Of a stretch of 37,131 nucleotides of DNA, positions 16,029-24,231 are shown in pieces (the stretch's first letter is position 1; every line of letters starts with the position of its first letter). A program made the position numbers and the translations under genes. The notes under the pieces were generated by a model that was not told the origin of the DNA, searched no databases, and was given only the letters and a program-made list of their open reading frames with translations. The DNA lies in NCBI GenBank assembly GCA_963772375.1, contig CAVYXG010000008.1:1-37131 (forward strand), given 5' to 3'. The stretch is from DATBHM01 sp963772375. Lineage in GTDB: Bacteria; Actinomycetota; UBA4738; JACQTL01.

Positions 16029-16783
16029 GGGACGGCCTGGGGTCGGTGCAGACGGTGGTGGTGCTCGGGGGAGCGTCGGGGATCGGGCTCGCCACTACGG
16101 CGGCGCTCGTGCATGCGGGCGCGCGGCAGGTGGTACTCGCTGCCCGCCGTCCGGAGCGCCTCGAGTCGATCGTCGAGGAGCTCCGCCGACGCGGCGCCAA
16201 GGCCGACCTCGTCGAGTTCGACGCGGGCGACACGGCGAGCCATTCGGCGGTGTTCGATTCGGTGTTCCAGGAGCACGGCGACGTAGACGTGGTGCTGATC
16301 GCGTTCGGTGTGCTGCCGGCCCCCGAGCGCATGGACGGCAACCCGGACGCGGCCGTGGACGTCCTGCGGACGAACACGCTCGGCGCCGCGTCGTCTCTGC
16401 TCCACGCCGCGGAGCATCTCCGGCGTCAGGGCCACGGGACGATCGTCCTGCTGTCGTCTGTCGCCGCGGAACGCGCCCGCCGGTCGAATCCCGTGTACGG
16501 AGCGTCCAAGGCCGGAGTCGACGCCTTGGCGCAGGGCCTGGGCGACCGGCTCCGTCCGGACGGGGTCCGGGTTATGGTCGTGCGGCCGGGGTTCGTGCAC
16601 ACGCGGATGACCCGCGGGCTGCCCGCGGCGCCGCTGTCCGTGGGCCCCGACGACGTTGCTCGCGCGGTGGTCGACGGCATCCGGCGGGACGCCGACGTCG
16701 TGTGGGTCCCGCCGGCCCTCCGCTGGGTGATGAGCGGACTGCGCCACCTCCCCCGGTCGGTGTTCCGCCGGATCGAGATGTGA
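16025..16783 (+). CDS. dprE2: Decaprenylphosphoryl-2-keto-D-erythro-pentose reductase, SDR family
   Basis: 252 residues from a GTG overlapping the dprE1 stop. A classical short-chain dehydrogenase: GGASGIG (cofactor loop), a Asn in LRTNTLGA, SSVAAERARRSNPVYGASKAG (catalytic Ser, Tyr, Lys) and RPGFVHTRM. It reduces the keto product of DprE1 to decaprenylphosphoryl-arabinose. SDR sequence alone would not fix the substrate; the assignment rests on the gene order directly after dprE1. The C-terminal helix with RHLPRSVFRRIEM is typical of the family. Confidence 0.88.
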   Translation: MRDGLGSVQTVVVLGGASGIGLATTAALVHAGARQVVLAARRPERLESIVEELRRRGAKADLVEFDAGDTASHSAVFDSVFQEHGDVDVVLIAFGVLPAPERMDGNPDAAVDVLRTNTLGAASSLLHAAEHLRRQGHGTIVLLSSVAAERARRSNPVYGASKAGVDALAQGLGDRLRPDGVRVMVVRPGFVHTRMTRGLPAAPLSVGPDDVARAVVDGIRRDADVVWVPPALRWVMSGLRHLPRSVFRRIEM

Positions 16784-16793
16784 GGCGGCGGCC

Positions 16794-18146
16794 ATGGCAG
16801 ACACCAAACGTGACGATCCGGCGGTCCCCGCCGTCCCCACCTTCGCGGCGAGCCACGCGGGGCGGTCCGGCAGGTTGGTTCGCGTGCTCACCTGGCCGGG
16901 CCGGTACGTCCACGCCGGGCGGACCTGGTTCCGCCGGGGCATCCGGTACCTCCTGGTGGCGTTCCTCGTCCTGATCGGGCCGGTGGCGTACTCGTTCACG
17001 GGAGCGATGCTCGCACCGGGCAGCTCCCCGCTCAGCGCCCGCGCCGTGGAGTGGCTGAGCAACCACGGGTTCCGGGGCTTGGTGGTGTGGGCCGAGACCC
17101 TGTACCTCAACACGCACAAGCCGAAGGTCGGCGGGGTGCCCTCGGGCGGCATCCCCACCATCGCGGCGCCGGCCACCGCGGCGCCGGGCGGGTCAGGTCC
17201 GACGCCGGCGCACAGCGGCCCCGGCACGCCGGCCCCCAAGCCGAAGCTCGTCATCGACCACCTGCCGAAGCCCCCCGACGTGGTGCCGATCGTGCAGCAC
17301 CCGCTGCCACACGAGGGCGTCTGGCAGCCTTACGGCCGCCAGGTCGACGGCATCCCGACCATGTACGCATCGTTCTTCCGGCCGGACCGTATCCACACCA
17401 GCCTGGTGGCCGGCGTGGTGTGGATGGACCAGAAGCTGCTGCACGCGCGGCTGGTGCCCGGTGTGCAGGACCCCGGGGGCCACGGCCACTCCTGGTCCTG
17501 GTTCGGCGAGGTCCCGACCTGGGCCCGCCCGTCGCTGGTGGCGGCGTTCAACTCAGGCTTCTACCTGCGCGACTCGCGCGGCGGGTTCTACTCGGACGGG
17601 CAGTACGCGGCGGCGCTCGTCGACGGCGCGGCGTCGATGGCGATCGACAAGAACGGCACCGTCGACGTCGGCAAGTGGGGCCGCGACTTCCAAATGAACC
17701 CGAACGTCGAATCCGTCCGGCAAAACCTCTCGCTGATCGTCGACCACGGGAAGCCCGTGCCGAACCTCTCCGCGGACAACAGCAACATCTGGGGCGCGAC
17801 CTACGGGAACACGGTGCTCGCGTGGCGGTCCGCCGTGGGGGTCACGCGCGACGGCGCGCTGCTGTTCGGGGCGAGCGACGGCCTGTCCTCGGTGTCCCTC
17901 GCGAACATCATGATCCGGGCCGGCGCGGTGCGGGCCATGGAGATGGATATCAACCACACATGGGTCACGTTCGAACAGTTCACTCCCGACAAGCGGAACC
18001 CCGACGGCGCCGTGGCCAAGGACCTCCTGCCGGGGATGTGGCCCCATCCGCAGCGATACCTCCACCTCGACGAACGCGACTTCGTGGCAATACTGGCCCG
18101 CCCCACCTCGACGCTCCGCCGCGTTCCCGAGTCGAGCGCGCCATGA
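16794..18146 (+). CDS. Membrane-anchored phosphodiester glycosidase (NAGPA-like domain)
   Basis: 450 residues starting 10 bases after dprE2. Residues 1-50 are cytoplasmic and basic, 51-72 one membrane helix, 110-165 a Pro/Ala/Gly linker, and 190-440 an exported catalytic domain. The core blocks AAFNSGFY, GGFYSDGQYAAALVDG, AVGVTRDGALLFGASDG and MEMDIN are those of the phosphodiester glycosidase family, which includes the enzyme that uncovers mannose-6-phosphate. Such enzymes split sugar-1-phosphodiesters. Following the arabinan precursor genes, it may trim or release phosphodiester-linked wall glycans; that role is inferred. It is probably in the same operon. Confidence 0.72.
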   Translation: MADTKRDDPAVPAVPTFAASHAGRSGRLVRVLTWPGRYVHAGRTWFRRGIRYLLVAFLVLIGPVAYSFTGAMLAPGSSPLSARAVEWLSNHGFRGLVVWAETLYLNTHKPKVGGVPSGGIPTIAAPATAAPGGSGPTPAHSGPGTPAPKPKLVIDHLPKPPDVVPIVQHPLPHEGVWQPYGRQVDGIPTMYASFFRPDRIHTSLVAGVVWMDQKLLHARLVPGVQDPGGHGHSWSWFGEVPTWARPSLVAAFNSGFYLRDSRGGFYSDGQYAAALVDGAASMAIDKNGTVDVGKWGRDFQMNPNVESVRQNLSLIVDHGKPVPNLSADNSNIWGATYGNTVLAWRSAVGVTRDGALLFGASDGLSSVSLANIMIRAGAVRAMEMDINHTWVTFEQFTPDKRNPDGAVAKDLLPGMWPHPQRYLHLDERDFVAILARPTSTLRRVPESSAP

Positions 18147-18338
18147 TCCGACCGGCCGGGACGCTGTAGCCCACAACCGCGCTCAATCCGGAGGAGACGA
18201 CAGACCGAACCCGATCGAGATGAACCCGAAGTTGCATCTCATCAAGGGGCGATCAGCTCGGGTTGCGAAAGACTGCCGAGATCCACCGCCTGCTCGTCTC
18301 GAGAAACATGCTCAAAGCAGTAGATCTCAGGCCAGTGT

Positions 18339-19043
18339 TCATTGGGCTGATCTGTCGTCGGAGATCGCATCTCGCGCGCGGGCATCGCCACCAGGCGTCT
18401 CCCCTAGGCCGCGGCCCGGTTGGCGGCGCCTCCGCAACTGTCGAACGATCCACCAGGCGACGCCTGCCGCGAGCATGACCGCGACAAGCAGGGTGATCGG
18501 CCGCAGAATCCTGGCGAGCTTGTCCCATGACTGGCCGAGTTGGTACCCGGCCACAGTGAGCGCCACATCCCAGGTGAGGGCCCCAATCAGCGTATATAGC
18601 GTGAATCGCCAGATGGACATTCGAGCGACTCCGGCTGGGAGAGAGATGAACGTCCTCACGACGGGGACGACTCGCGCAATCATCACCGCCCACTCGCCGC
18701 GACGTTCGAACCAGGCATGGGCCCGATCGACCTCGTCGTGCCGAAACAGGAGCACCTTGCCGGCCCGGTCGACGAGCGAGCGGCCCCCCCAAGCGCCGAT
18801 GCCATAGGCGACCCAAGAGCCGATCAGGGTCCCGATCGTAGCGACGATGACGATCCACCCCAGGCTCAGGTGGATTGCACCGCCGCCGAGCGCCACCGCC
18901 GCGAACGTCTCCGAGGCCAGCGCACCGCCGAACAACAGGACGACCTCGGATGGCACGGGGATGCACGCCGTGCTCGCCGCCATGAGTACCAACACGGCAA
19001 TGTATCCGTGGCGCGCGACGACATCGGTGAGGAATTGCGTCAT
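18339..19043 (-). CDS. DedA-family membrane protein (VTT/SNARE-associated domain)
   Basis: 234 residues with about five hydrophobic segments. DedA proteins return undecaprenyl phosphate across the membrane and support envelope integrity. Seen are the re-entrant segment with E33 (PVPSEVVLLFGG), the loop YGIGAWGGRSLVDRAGK, and the conserved RVVPVVRTFISLPAG with two Arg. At the position where many family members have Asp (GDxxxY) this protein has Ser (IGSWVAYGIG), so proton coupling may differ. Start ATG 19043. It lies opposite to the dprE operon; the ~190 bases between stop codons show no clear terminator. It resembles the N-terminal half of the fusion at 19805 only distantly. Confidence 0.82.
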   Translation of the reverse strand: MTQFLTDVVARHGYIAVLVLMAASTACIPVPSEVVLLFGGALASETFAAVALGGGAIHLSLGWIVIVATIGTLIGSWVAYGIGAWGGRSLVDRAGKVLLFRHDEVDRAHAWFERRGEWAVMIARVVPVVRTFISLPAGVARMSIWRFTLYTLIGALTWDVALTVAGYQLGQSWDKLARILRPITLLVAVMLAAGVAWWIVRQLRRRRQPGRGLGETPGGDARARDAISDDRSAQ

Positions 19044-19221
19044 TCAGAGGGTCTATTCGGTTTTGAGTCGACCAAACGGTGGATGAACGTCCCTGGCCGG
19101 CCGTCCCACCCGTGTCGGCTCAATGCTGCCAGGGAGCGGTGTATTGGCTCTCCTCGTTGCGGGACTGCACTACGGGGCGAAATCTTCATGGCAAGCAGGT
19201 CAGCGAAGGAGCACTCGGATC

Positions 19222-19535
19222 CAGGGGGCGACCTTCGAAGGAGAACGGCTTCGGAACGTAGTCGTCGGCGCCGGCGTCGAGGCCGTTCATGCAGGTCCTC
19301 CAGCGTCGAGCGCTGGTGAGCGTACGGATCCAGGTCGAGCCGCCCTGACCTCCCGGCACCGCCCGAACCCGTCGGTGCGGGGACCAGCACGTCGAGGACC
19401 ATGGCATCGGGGGTGTTCTCCTCCTGCCACTCCGCAAGGACATCGTTCATCCGGCAAGTCCAACCGCGTGGCCCTCCTCGTAGCTCACTCCTGCAGGGCC
19501 GCTATCTTCGAGGCGTTCTCGGCTACGACCACGCG
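19222..19535 (-). pseudogene. OmpR-type response regulator receiver, heavily decayed
   Basis: Reading the minus strand with several frame changes gives RRVVVAENASKIAAL (start of a receiver), a stop, SYEEGHAVGLAG, then EENTPDAMVLDVLVP (phosphoacceptor region) and GLDAGADDYVPKPFSFEG (end of receiver). The stretch between the phosphoacceptor and GLDAGADD is shortened, and the DNA-binding domain is gone. It resembles the regulator at 22847-23533 more than the one at 9820, judged by the KPFSF block. Confidence 0.7.
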
Positions 19536-19804
19536 CCGTCGTCCACCCTCGGATTCACGAGCGTAGCGAGCGCGGATGAAAATGCGATGAGTCGTTGCGT
19601 CGGGGAACCGGACACGGATGGGGTGAGCGGCCTTCCTTTTGCGCAAGACTTCGGTGCATCAGCTTCGCGACGACCCCCAGCTCGGACGCAACGTCCAGCG
19701 CCATCCCCACTCCCGTTCGTCCATCACACGTAACCCTCCCTGCCTCGACCGATCTGGGCGCCGCCCGGACACCGACACCGGGATGTGAGATACAGAGGCC
19801 TGGC
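19536..19804. other. Stretch upstream of the DedA-PAP2 gene
   Basis: No intact gene. The minus strand carries an open run up to the regulator remnant containing IRVRFPDATTHRIFIRARYA, which I cannot assign. The promoter for the gene at 19805 probably lies near 19730-19800; no confident elements are visible. Confidence 0.35.
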
Positions 19805-21310
19805 ATGGACCTCATCGCGGGGATCATTGACCACATCCTGTCGCTCCCGGGCTGGGTCGTACTCGGGCTCGTATTCCTCTTTCCAGCTCTCGAGGCTTCA
19901 GCGTTCGTCGGGTTCGTGTTCCCGGGCGAGATCGCCGTGGTTCTGGGAGGCGTGGCGGCGTCGCGGGGGAGCGTCCCGTTATGGCCCGTCGTCGTGGCCG
20001 CAGTGGCCGGCGCCATCGTCGGGGACTCGGTCGGCTACGTCATCGGACGGCGGTGGGGGACGCACCTACTCCACGGCACCATCGGGCGTCTGCCCATCAT
20101 CCGGACCAACCTGGACACCCACCTCAAGTCCGCGCGGGCCTTCGTTCGTCGTCGAAGAGGTGCCGCGGTGTTCTTCGGCAGGTTCACCGCCGCTCTCCGC
20201 GTGCTGGTGCCCGGGCTGGTCGGGATGTCGGACGTTCACTACCCCACGTTCCTGGCGTTCAACGTGCTTGGAGGGACCCTGTTGGGAACATCGTTCGTTC
20301 TGCTCGGCTATCTCGCCGGTGCCGGCTACCACCGCGCCGAGCACATCGCGAGCCGGTTCGGGCTGCTGCTCCTGGCGGCGATCGTCCTTGGCCTCATTGC
20401 GTCGCGGCTTCTCCGGAAGCTGAGAACACACTCGCAGGGCCACAGGGCCGCGCTCGAGCCCCTCGCGGCGACGAGACCGATTGCCTGGCTCCGCCGACGG
20501 TTCCCCCGCCCACTCGCGTGGGCCGGTCGGCGACTCGATCCGTCGAGTCCGACAGGATTCTGGCTCACGTTCGCGATGGCAACCTGCGCGCTCGCCGCGT
20601 GGGCCTTCGGTGGCATCACCGAGGACGTCGTTGCTCGTGAACAGATCGCCATGAGGGATCCACACGCCACCGCGTGGATGGTGGCCCACCGGACTCCGTG
20701 GGTGACCGGGTTCATGCAAGTGGTCACTTGGCTGGGGTCGACGGCGATCATCATCCCTCTGGCGCTGATCGTCGGGGTTCTCCTCCTGTTGCGAGCGCGG
20801 AAGTGGCAACCGCTGGCGCTGTTCGCTCTCGGTGTCGCCGGGGCGGTACTGCTGTACAACATGGGCAAAACACTGGTCGGTCGGCCCCGCCCACCGTCAG
20901 CGATCTGGATCGGGCACTTCTCGGGCTTCGCGTTTCCATCCGGGCACGCGACCCAATCGGTCGCGTTCTACGGACTGCTCGCATTCGTGTTGGCGCGAGG
21001 TCGGTCACCTCAGGTGCGCGCGATTCTCTGGGGCTCGGCAGCTGCCATCGTGCTTGTGATCGGTGTCTCACGCGTGTACCTAGGGGCGCACTGGATGAGC
21101 GACGTCCTAGGTGGCTACGCCTTGGGCGCCGCCTGGTCAGCGTTGCTTGTCGTGCTCGCCTTGGTCGCCTCGTCATGGCGACGCGGAGGAGCCACTGAGG
21201 CCGACTCGGGGGCTGAGCCTGATGAGCCCGGAGCCACCACGACGACCGCGGAGCGTTCTATTGCCTTGGATGATTCACCCGAGGAGGATCGCCTCCTGAA
21301 ATCGGCCTAG
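19805..21310 (+). CDS. DedA-PAP2 fusion: probable polyprenyl-phosphate flippase plus polyprenyl-diphosphate phosphatase
   Basis: 501 residues, start ATG 19805. The DedA half (about 15-205) has E30 and PGE at 40-42, GDSVGYVIGR with D74, and R126/R132 in FFGRFTAALR, the acidic and basic residues known to matter in DedA transporters. The PAP2 half (about 250-460) has all three acid phosphatase blocks: KTLVGRPRP (K355, R362, P363), PSGH (378-381) and SRVYLGAHWMSD (R423, H429, D433). PAP2 domains dephosphorylate C55-PP or related lipids on the outer face; DedA would return the monophosphate. One polypeptide could thus do both steps of carrier recycling. The C-terminal ~45 residues are acidic and likely disordered. 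Confidence 0.85.
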   Translation: MDLIAGIIDHILSLPGWVVLGLVFLFPALEASAFVGFVFPGEIAVVLGGVAASRGSVPLWPVVVAAVAGAIVGDSVGYVIGRRWGTHLLHGTIGRLPIIRTNLDTHLKSARAFVRRRRGAAVFFGRFTAALRVLVPGLVGMSDVHYPTFLAFNVLGGTLLGTSFVLLGYLAGAGYHRAEHIASRFGLLLLAAIVLGLIASRLLRKLRTHSQGHRAALEPLAATRPIAWLRRRFPRPLAWAGRRLDPSSPTGFWLTFAMATCALAAWAFGGITEDVVAREQIAMRDPHATAWMVAHRTPWVTGFMQVVTWLGSTAIIIPLALIVGVLLLLRARKWQPLALFALGVAGAVLLYNMGKTLVGRPRPPSAIWIGHFSGFAFPSGHATQSVAFYGLLAFVLARGRSPQVRAILWGSAAAIVLVIGVSRVYLGAHWMSDVLGGYALGAAWSALLVVLALVASSWRRGGATEADSGAEPDEPGATTTTAERSIALDDSPEEDRLLKSA

Positions 21311-21323
21311 AGCCGAAGTTTGC

Positions 21324-21359
21324 CTGAGGAGATCGCAGCTCGCCCGTTGTCCTCCTCAG
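21324..21359. terminator. Inverted repeat between convergent genes, possible bidirectional terminator
   Basis: CTGAGGAG and CTCCTCAG are separated by 20 bases, between the PAP2 fusion (plus) and the kinase (minus). Eight pairs, no clear T tract, so only moderately supported. Confidence 0.4.
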
Positions 21360-21449
21360 ATCGCGAGAACTCCGGCGACTCCTAACTCGTCCGGCGGCAG
21401 AACAAGCGTGTCGAGTCGTGCGTATTGGCGCCATTGACGCAGGCCAGGC

Positions 21450-22850
21450 TCAGGATCCGGCTGTGGTCGCCAGCGAGATCGTGAACGTGCTGCCGGCCCC
21501 GACGGTGCTCGTTGCGCGGAGTCGGCCCCCGTGCGCCTCGACGATCTCGCGACAGATGGCGAGCCCGAGGCCACTGCCTCCGCCATTGCGCGATCGTGCC
21601 GGATCGACCCGGTAGAACCGATCGAAGACCCGTGGCAGCAGCTCCGCCGGGATGCCCGGCCCTGCATCGGTAACCGAGATCCCGGCCTCGTTCCCGTCGC
21701 GCCAAGATCGGATGCGAACCGTCGAGTCGGGCCTGGAGAACTTCACCGCGTTGTCTACTAGGTTCGTCACGACCTGTTCGAGCCGCTCGCGGTCGGCGGG
21801 GACGATGACCTCCTCTCCGTCCGCATCCATACGGATTCCGCGCCGCTCACCGATCGTCGCGAACTTCTGCGCTACTGACGCCGCGAGAGTCCGAAGCTCT
21901 ACAGGGGTGCGGACGAGATCGAGCCGCCCCTCGTCGATCCGAGCCAGGGTCAGAAGGTCCTCCACCGTGACGGTCATCCGTTCGACCTCCTCGCGAGCGC
22001 TCGACAGCACCTCGCGCGCCTCCGGATGGAGGTCCGGGGACCGGACGCTCACGTCGATCTCAGCCGCCATCACGGCCAGGGGAGACCGGAGCTCGTGCGA
22101 GGCGTCGGAGGTGAAGCGCCGGCGTTCCTCTACACCATGCTCCAGGCGGTCGAGCATCCCGTTGAGAGTCTCCGCCAGTCTCGCCAGCTCGTCTGCCGTG
22201 TCGGGGACCTCGATGCGTTCGTCAAGCCGAGTCATGCCGATCTCCGCAGCCTCCCCGGTCATGCGAGCCACCGGGCGGAGCGCCCGGCGGGCCAGCCACC
22301 AGCCACCGAACCCCGCGGCGATCAGGGCCGCCGGGCCGGCCACCAACAGCAGCGCCTCGAGCCGGCGGACCGACGAGTCGACGGAGTCCATGGAAGTCGC
22401 CACCACGATCGCCTCGGTTCCCCGCGGGCGTTCGATCGGCGCAGCGAGGATCCTGAATTGCTCTCGGTCAGGACCGAGGACCTCCGTTGTCCGGACGGTC
22501 GTGCCGGCCACCACCCGGCGAAGGTCCTCCGCGGCGAGCAGCCGAGTCCCGGTTGCTTCGGGGTCGCCGGACGTTTCGAGCACCGCGCCCGTGGCCCCGA
22601 GCAGCTGCGCGGCCGATTCGCCCCGCGGAAGCCCGCGCAGCGAAGCCCCGCTGACGTCCTGGAATTCACCCTCGCCGTCGCCGCTCAGCCCGAGCGCGAT
22701 CTGCGCTACCCGGGAGGAGAGCGAGTCGTCCAGACCATGAAGGAGATCCGAGTGCAGCCGCACCACGAGGAACGCGAACAGCGCGCTGAGGATCAGGGCC
22801 AGGAGCGACACGTGCAGCGCGACCAGCCGGGTCCGGAGCGGGAGGCTCAC
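21450..22850 (-). CDS. Sensor histidine kinase, partner of the regulator at 22847-23533
   Basis: 466 residues. Helix 1 about 12-31, extracytoplasmic sensor 32-165, helix 2 about 166-186, HAMP to about 240, phosphoacceptor H252 in SDASHELRSPLAV, N box VTNLVDNAVKFS, G1 DAGPGIP and G2 GSGLGLAICREIVEAHGG. All catalytic blocks are intact. The ATG overlaps the regulator stop by four bases (ATGA), so they are coupled. The nearby ABC operon shares an operator-like repeat with this system, suggesting it senses an envelope or toxic-peptide signal; that is inference. Confidence 0.92.
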   Translation of the reverse strand: MSLPLRTRLVALHVSLLALILSALFAFLVVRLHSDLLHGLDDSLSSRVAQIALGLSGDGEGEFQDVSGASLRGLPRGESAAQLLGATGAVLETSGDPEATGTRLLAAEDLRRVVAGTTVRTTEVLGPDREQFRILAAPIERPRGTEAIVVATSMDSVDSSVRRLEALLLVAGPAALIAAGFGGWWLARRALRPVARMTGEAAEIGMTRLDERIEVPDTADELARLAETLNGMLDRLEHGVEERRRFTSDASHELRSPLAVMAAEIDVSVRSPDLHPEAREVLSSAREEVERMTVTVEDLLTLARIDEGRLDLVRTPVELRTLAASVAQKFATIGERRGIRMDADGEEVIVPADRERLEQVVTNLVDNAVKFSRPDSTVRIRSWRDGNEAGISVTDAGPGIPAELLPRVFDRFYRVDPARSRNGGGSGLGLAICREIVEAHGGRLRATSTVGAGSTFTISLATTAGS

Positions 22851-23533
22851 GGTTCGTCCCGTCGGCCGGGTTCGATCCCGTATCCGACCCCACGGACGGT
22901 GCGGATGAGTGGCCGTCCGAACGGCCGCTCGAGCTTCCGACGGAGGTAGCCCACGTACACGTCGACGACGTTGGAGAAGGCGCTGGAATTGTAGTCCCAG
23001 ACGTGCTCGAGGATTCGGGCTCGGGAGACCACCTCTCCCGGATGTCGCATCAGGAACTCGAGCAGCGAGAATTCCCGCGCGGAGAGTTCGACCGGGATTC
23101 CTCCGCGAGTGACCGTATGGGTGGCCGGGTCGAGAGCGACGTCGTCCACCTCAAGGACAGTGGGGCGCTCCACCGGCCCCCGCCGGACCAACGCGCGGAC
23201 CCTGGCCAGGAGCTCGTCGAAGGAGAACGGCTTCACGACGTAGTCGTCGGCGCCCACGTCCAACCCGCGGATTCGGTCCTGCACGGCATCGCGAGCCGTC
23301 AGCATGACGACCGGCGCCCACCGGCGCCGCGCCCGAAGCTCGCTGCACACGGCGAATCCGTCCCGCCCTGGGAGCAACACGTCGAGGACCACCACGTCGT
23401 ACTCGCGCCCGCTCGCGAGCGACAGTCCCTCCTCGCCGTCGGCCGCGACATCGACCGCGTATCCCTCCTGCTCGAACCCGCGCCGAAGCGCCCGGCCCAT
23501 CTTCGGTTCATCTTCCACGACCAGCACGCGCAC
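22847..23533 (-). CDS. OmpR-family response regulator
   Basis: 228 residues. GTG 23533 is chosen because the protein then begins VRVLVVEDEPKM, the exact receiver start; a longer frame to 23659 has no receiver-like sequence. Phosphoacceptor D51 (VVLDVLLPGRDGF), Thr in MLTAR, K101 (YVVKPF). The winged helix ends SNVVDVYVGYLRRKL and TVRGVGYGIEPG. Just upstream is a direct repeat of TGAGAG with starts 11 bp apart (23559 and 23570), the spacing used by OmpR/PhoB dimers, so autoregulation is likely. A second copy of this 5' region lies at 24091-24166. Confidence 0.92.
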   Translation of the reverse strand: MRVLVVEDEPKMGRALRRGFEQEGYAVDVAADGEEGLSLASGREYDVVVLDVLLPGRDGFAVCSELRARRRWAPVVMLTARDAVQDRIRGLDVGADDYVVKPFSFDELLARVRALVRRGPVERPTVLEVDDVALDPATHTVTRGGIPVELSAREFSLLEFLMRHPGEVVSRARILEHVWDYNSSAFSNVVDVYVGYLRRKLERPFGRPLIRTVRGVGYGIEPGRRDEP

Positions 23534-23552
23534 GGGCGCAATCGTGGCACCG

Positions 23553-23577
23553 CTCTCATGAGAGAAGCGTGAGAGGT
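23553..23577. promoter_or_regulatory. Candidate response-regulator operator, autoregulatory copy
   Basis: CTCTCATGAGAG (perfect palindrome, 23553-23564) followed by AAGCGTGAGAGG. TGAGAG occurs at 23559 and 23570, one helical turn apart. It is 20-44 bases upstream of the regulator start. Confidence 0.5.
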
Positions 23578-23699
23578 GTCGCTGTTTCAGAGATGTCATC
23601 CGGAACCAGGAAGCTCGCTTGAGGCCATTCGAGACTGGGATCCAGGGCAGATCCCGCAAGCTCGGGAAGCGTCAGCGTGGCCACATCCGACTGGTCCAT

Positions 23700-23724
23700 G
23701 AGGGGCGCTCCACGAAGCCCCCTC
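23700..23724. terminator. GC-rich hairpin after the uppP remnant
   Basis: GAGGGGC and GCCCCCTC can pair around a 10-base loop, directly beyond the stop of the uppP remnant on the minus strand. No T tract is evident. Low confidence. Confidence 0.3.
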
Positions 23725-23726
23725 GC

Positions 23727-24025
23727 TCAGAACCCGTGGCCGGTGAGAGCGAATCCGATGGTACAGACGGCACCCTCCACCAAGCAGAACACAGCGAACG
23801 GAGCGAGCGTGCGGGTCTCGAAGAACCTCATCAGGAACCGAACCGACAGGTAGGTAGGCCGCGATCCCCGCGGCGATGCTCCCCACGAGCAGACTGCACG
23901 CGAGTCAGGTTGTCCCAGCCGAGCACAGTCGGAAGGATCACGGCCTGGGCCAAGCTGGAGATGGGGAAGAGCTCGGTCACTCCCTGGACGACCCCCATCA
24001 CCAGCGCCTGGAAGTAGGTGATCAC
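23727..24025 (-). pseudogene. uppP: Undecaprenyl-diphosphatase (UppP/BacA) with most of the gene deleted
   Basis: GTG 24025, preceded by GGAGGACCC, opens VITYFQALVMGVVQGVTELF and PISSLAQAVILPTVLGWD, the N-terminal active-site segment of UppP. After about 40 residues the frame shifts and continues as the C-terminal helices (YLSVRFLMRFFETRTLAPFA, then FCLVEGAVCTIGFALTGHGF) to TGA 23727. About 180 residues are missing in between, including the second conserved active-site block, so the enzyme is certainly inactive. The start overlaps the stop of the truncated regulator frame at 24022-24120. Confidence 0.78.
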
Positions 24026-24120
24026 CTGGGTCCTCCCGCGAACAGCCCCGGGAGGTCCGGTCCGGCGCACACGGCAGACCCGTCCCGGCACATCTTCGGT
24101 TCGTCCTCCAGTACGCGCAC
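24022..24120 (-). pseudogene. Truncated copy of the response-regulator 5' end
   Basis: GTG 24120 opens VRVLEDEPKM, matching the start of the regulator at 23533 but lacking two Val codons, then runs into unrelated sequence and stops after 32 residues. With its upstream region it duplicates 23498-23579 (copy 24091-24166). Confidence 0.65.
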
Positions 24121-24140
24121 GAGCGCAATCGCGACATCGC

Positions 24141-24163
24141 CCTCATGAGAGCGGCGTGAGAGG
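24141..24163. promoter_or_regulatory. Candidate response-regulator operator before the lipoprotein-ABC operon
   Basis: CCTCATGAGAG followed by CGGCGTGAGAGG. TGAGAG occurs at 24146 and 24157, the same 11-bp period as at 23559/23570. It lies 69-91 bases upstream of the lipoprotein start, in a plausible promoter region. Confidence 0.5.
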
Positions 24164-24231
24164 TGTGCTGGCTCACGGTCTTCTCATCGGCTCCGCGGTA
24201 ACAAGGATGCGAACCCGACGAAAGGAGAACC

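Noticed and set aside
18147..18338. Possible small gene or RNA between the glycosidase and DedA genes.
   Set aside because: Short frames only, no ribosome site or stable hairpin that I can support.
23556..23699. 47-residue frame (MDQSDVATLTLPEL...) upstream of the response regulator.
   Set aside because: No ribosome site, no recognisable motif, and it runs through the operator; not enough support.
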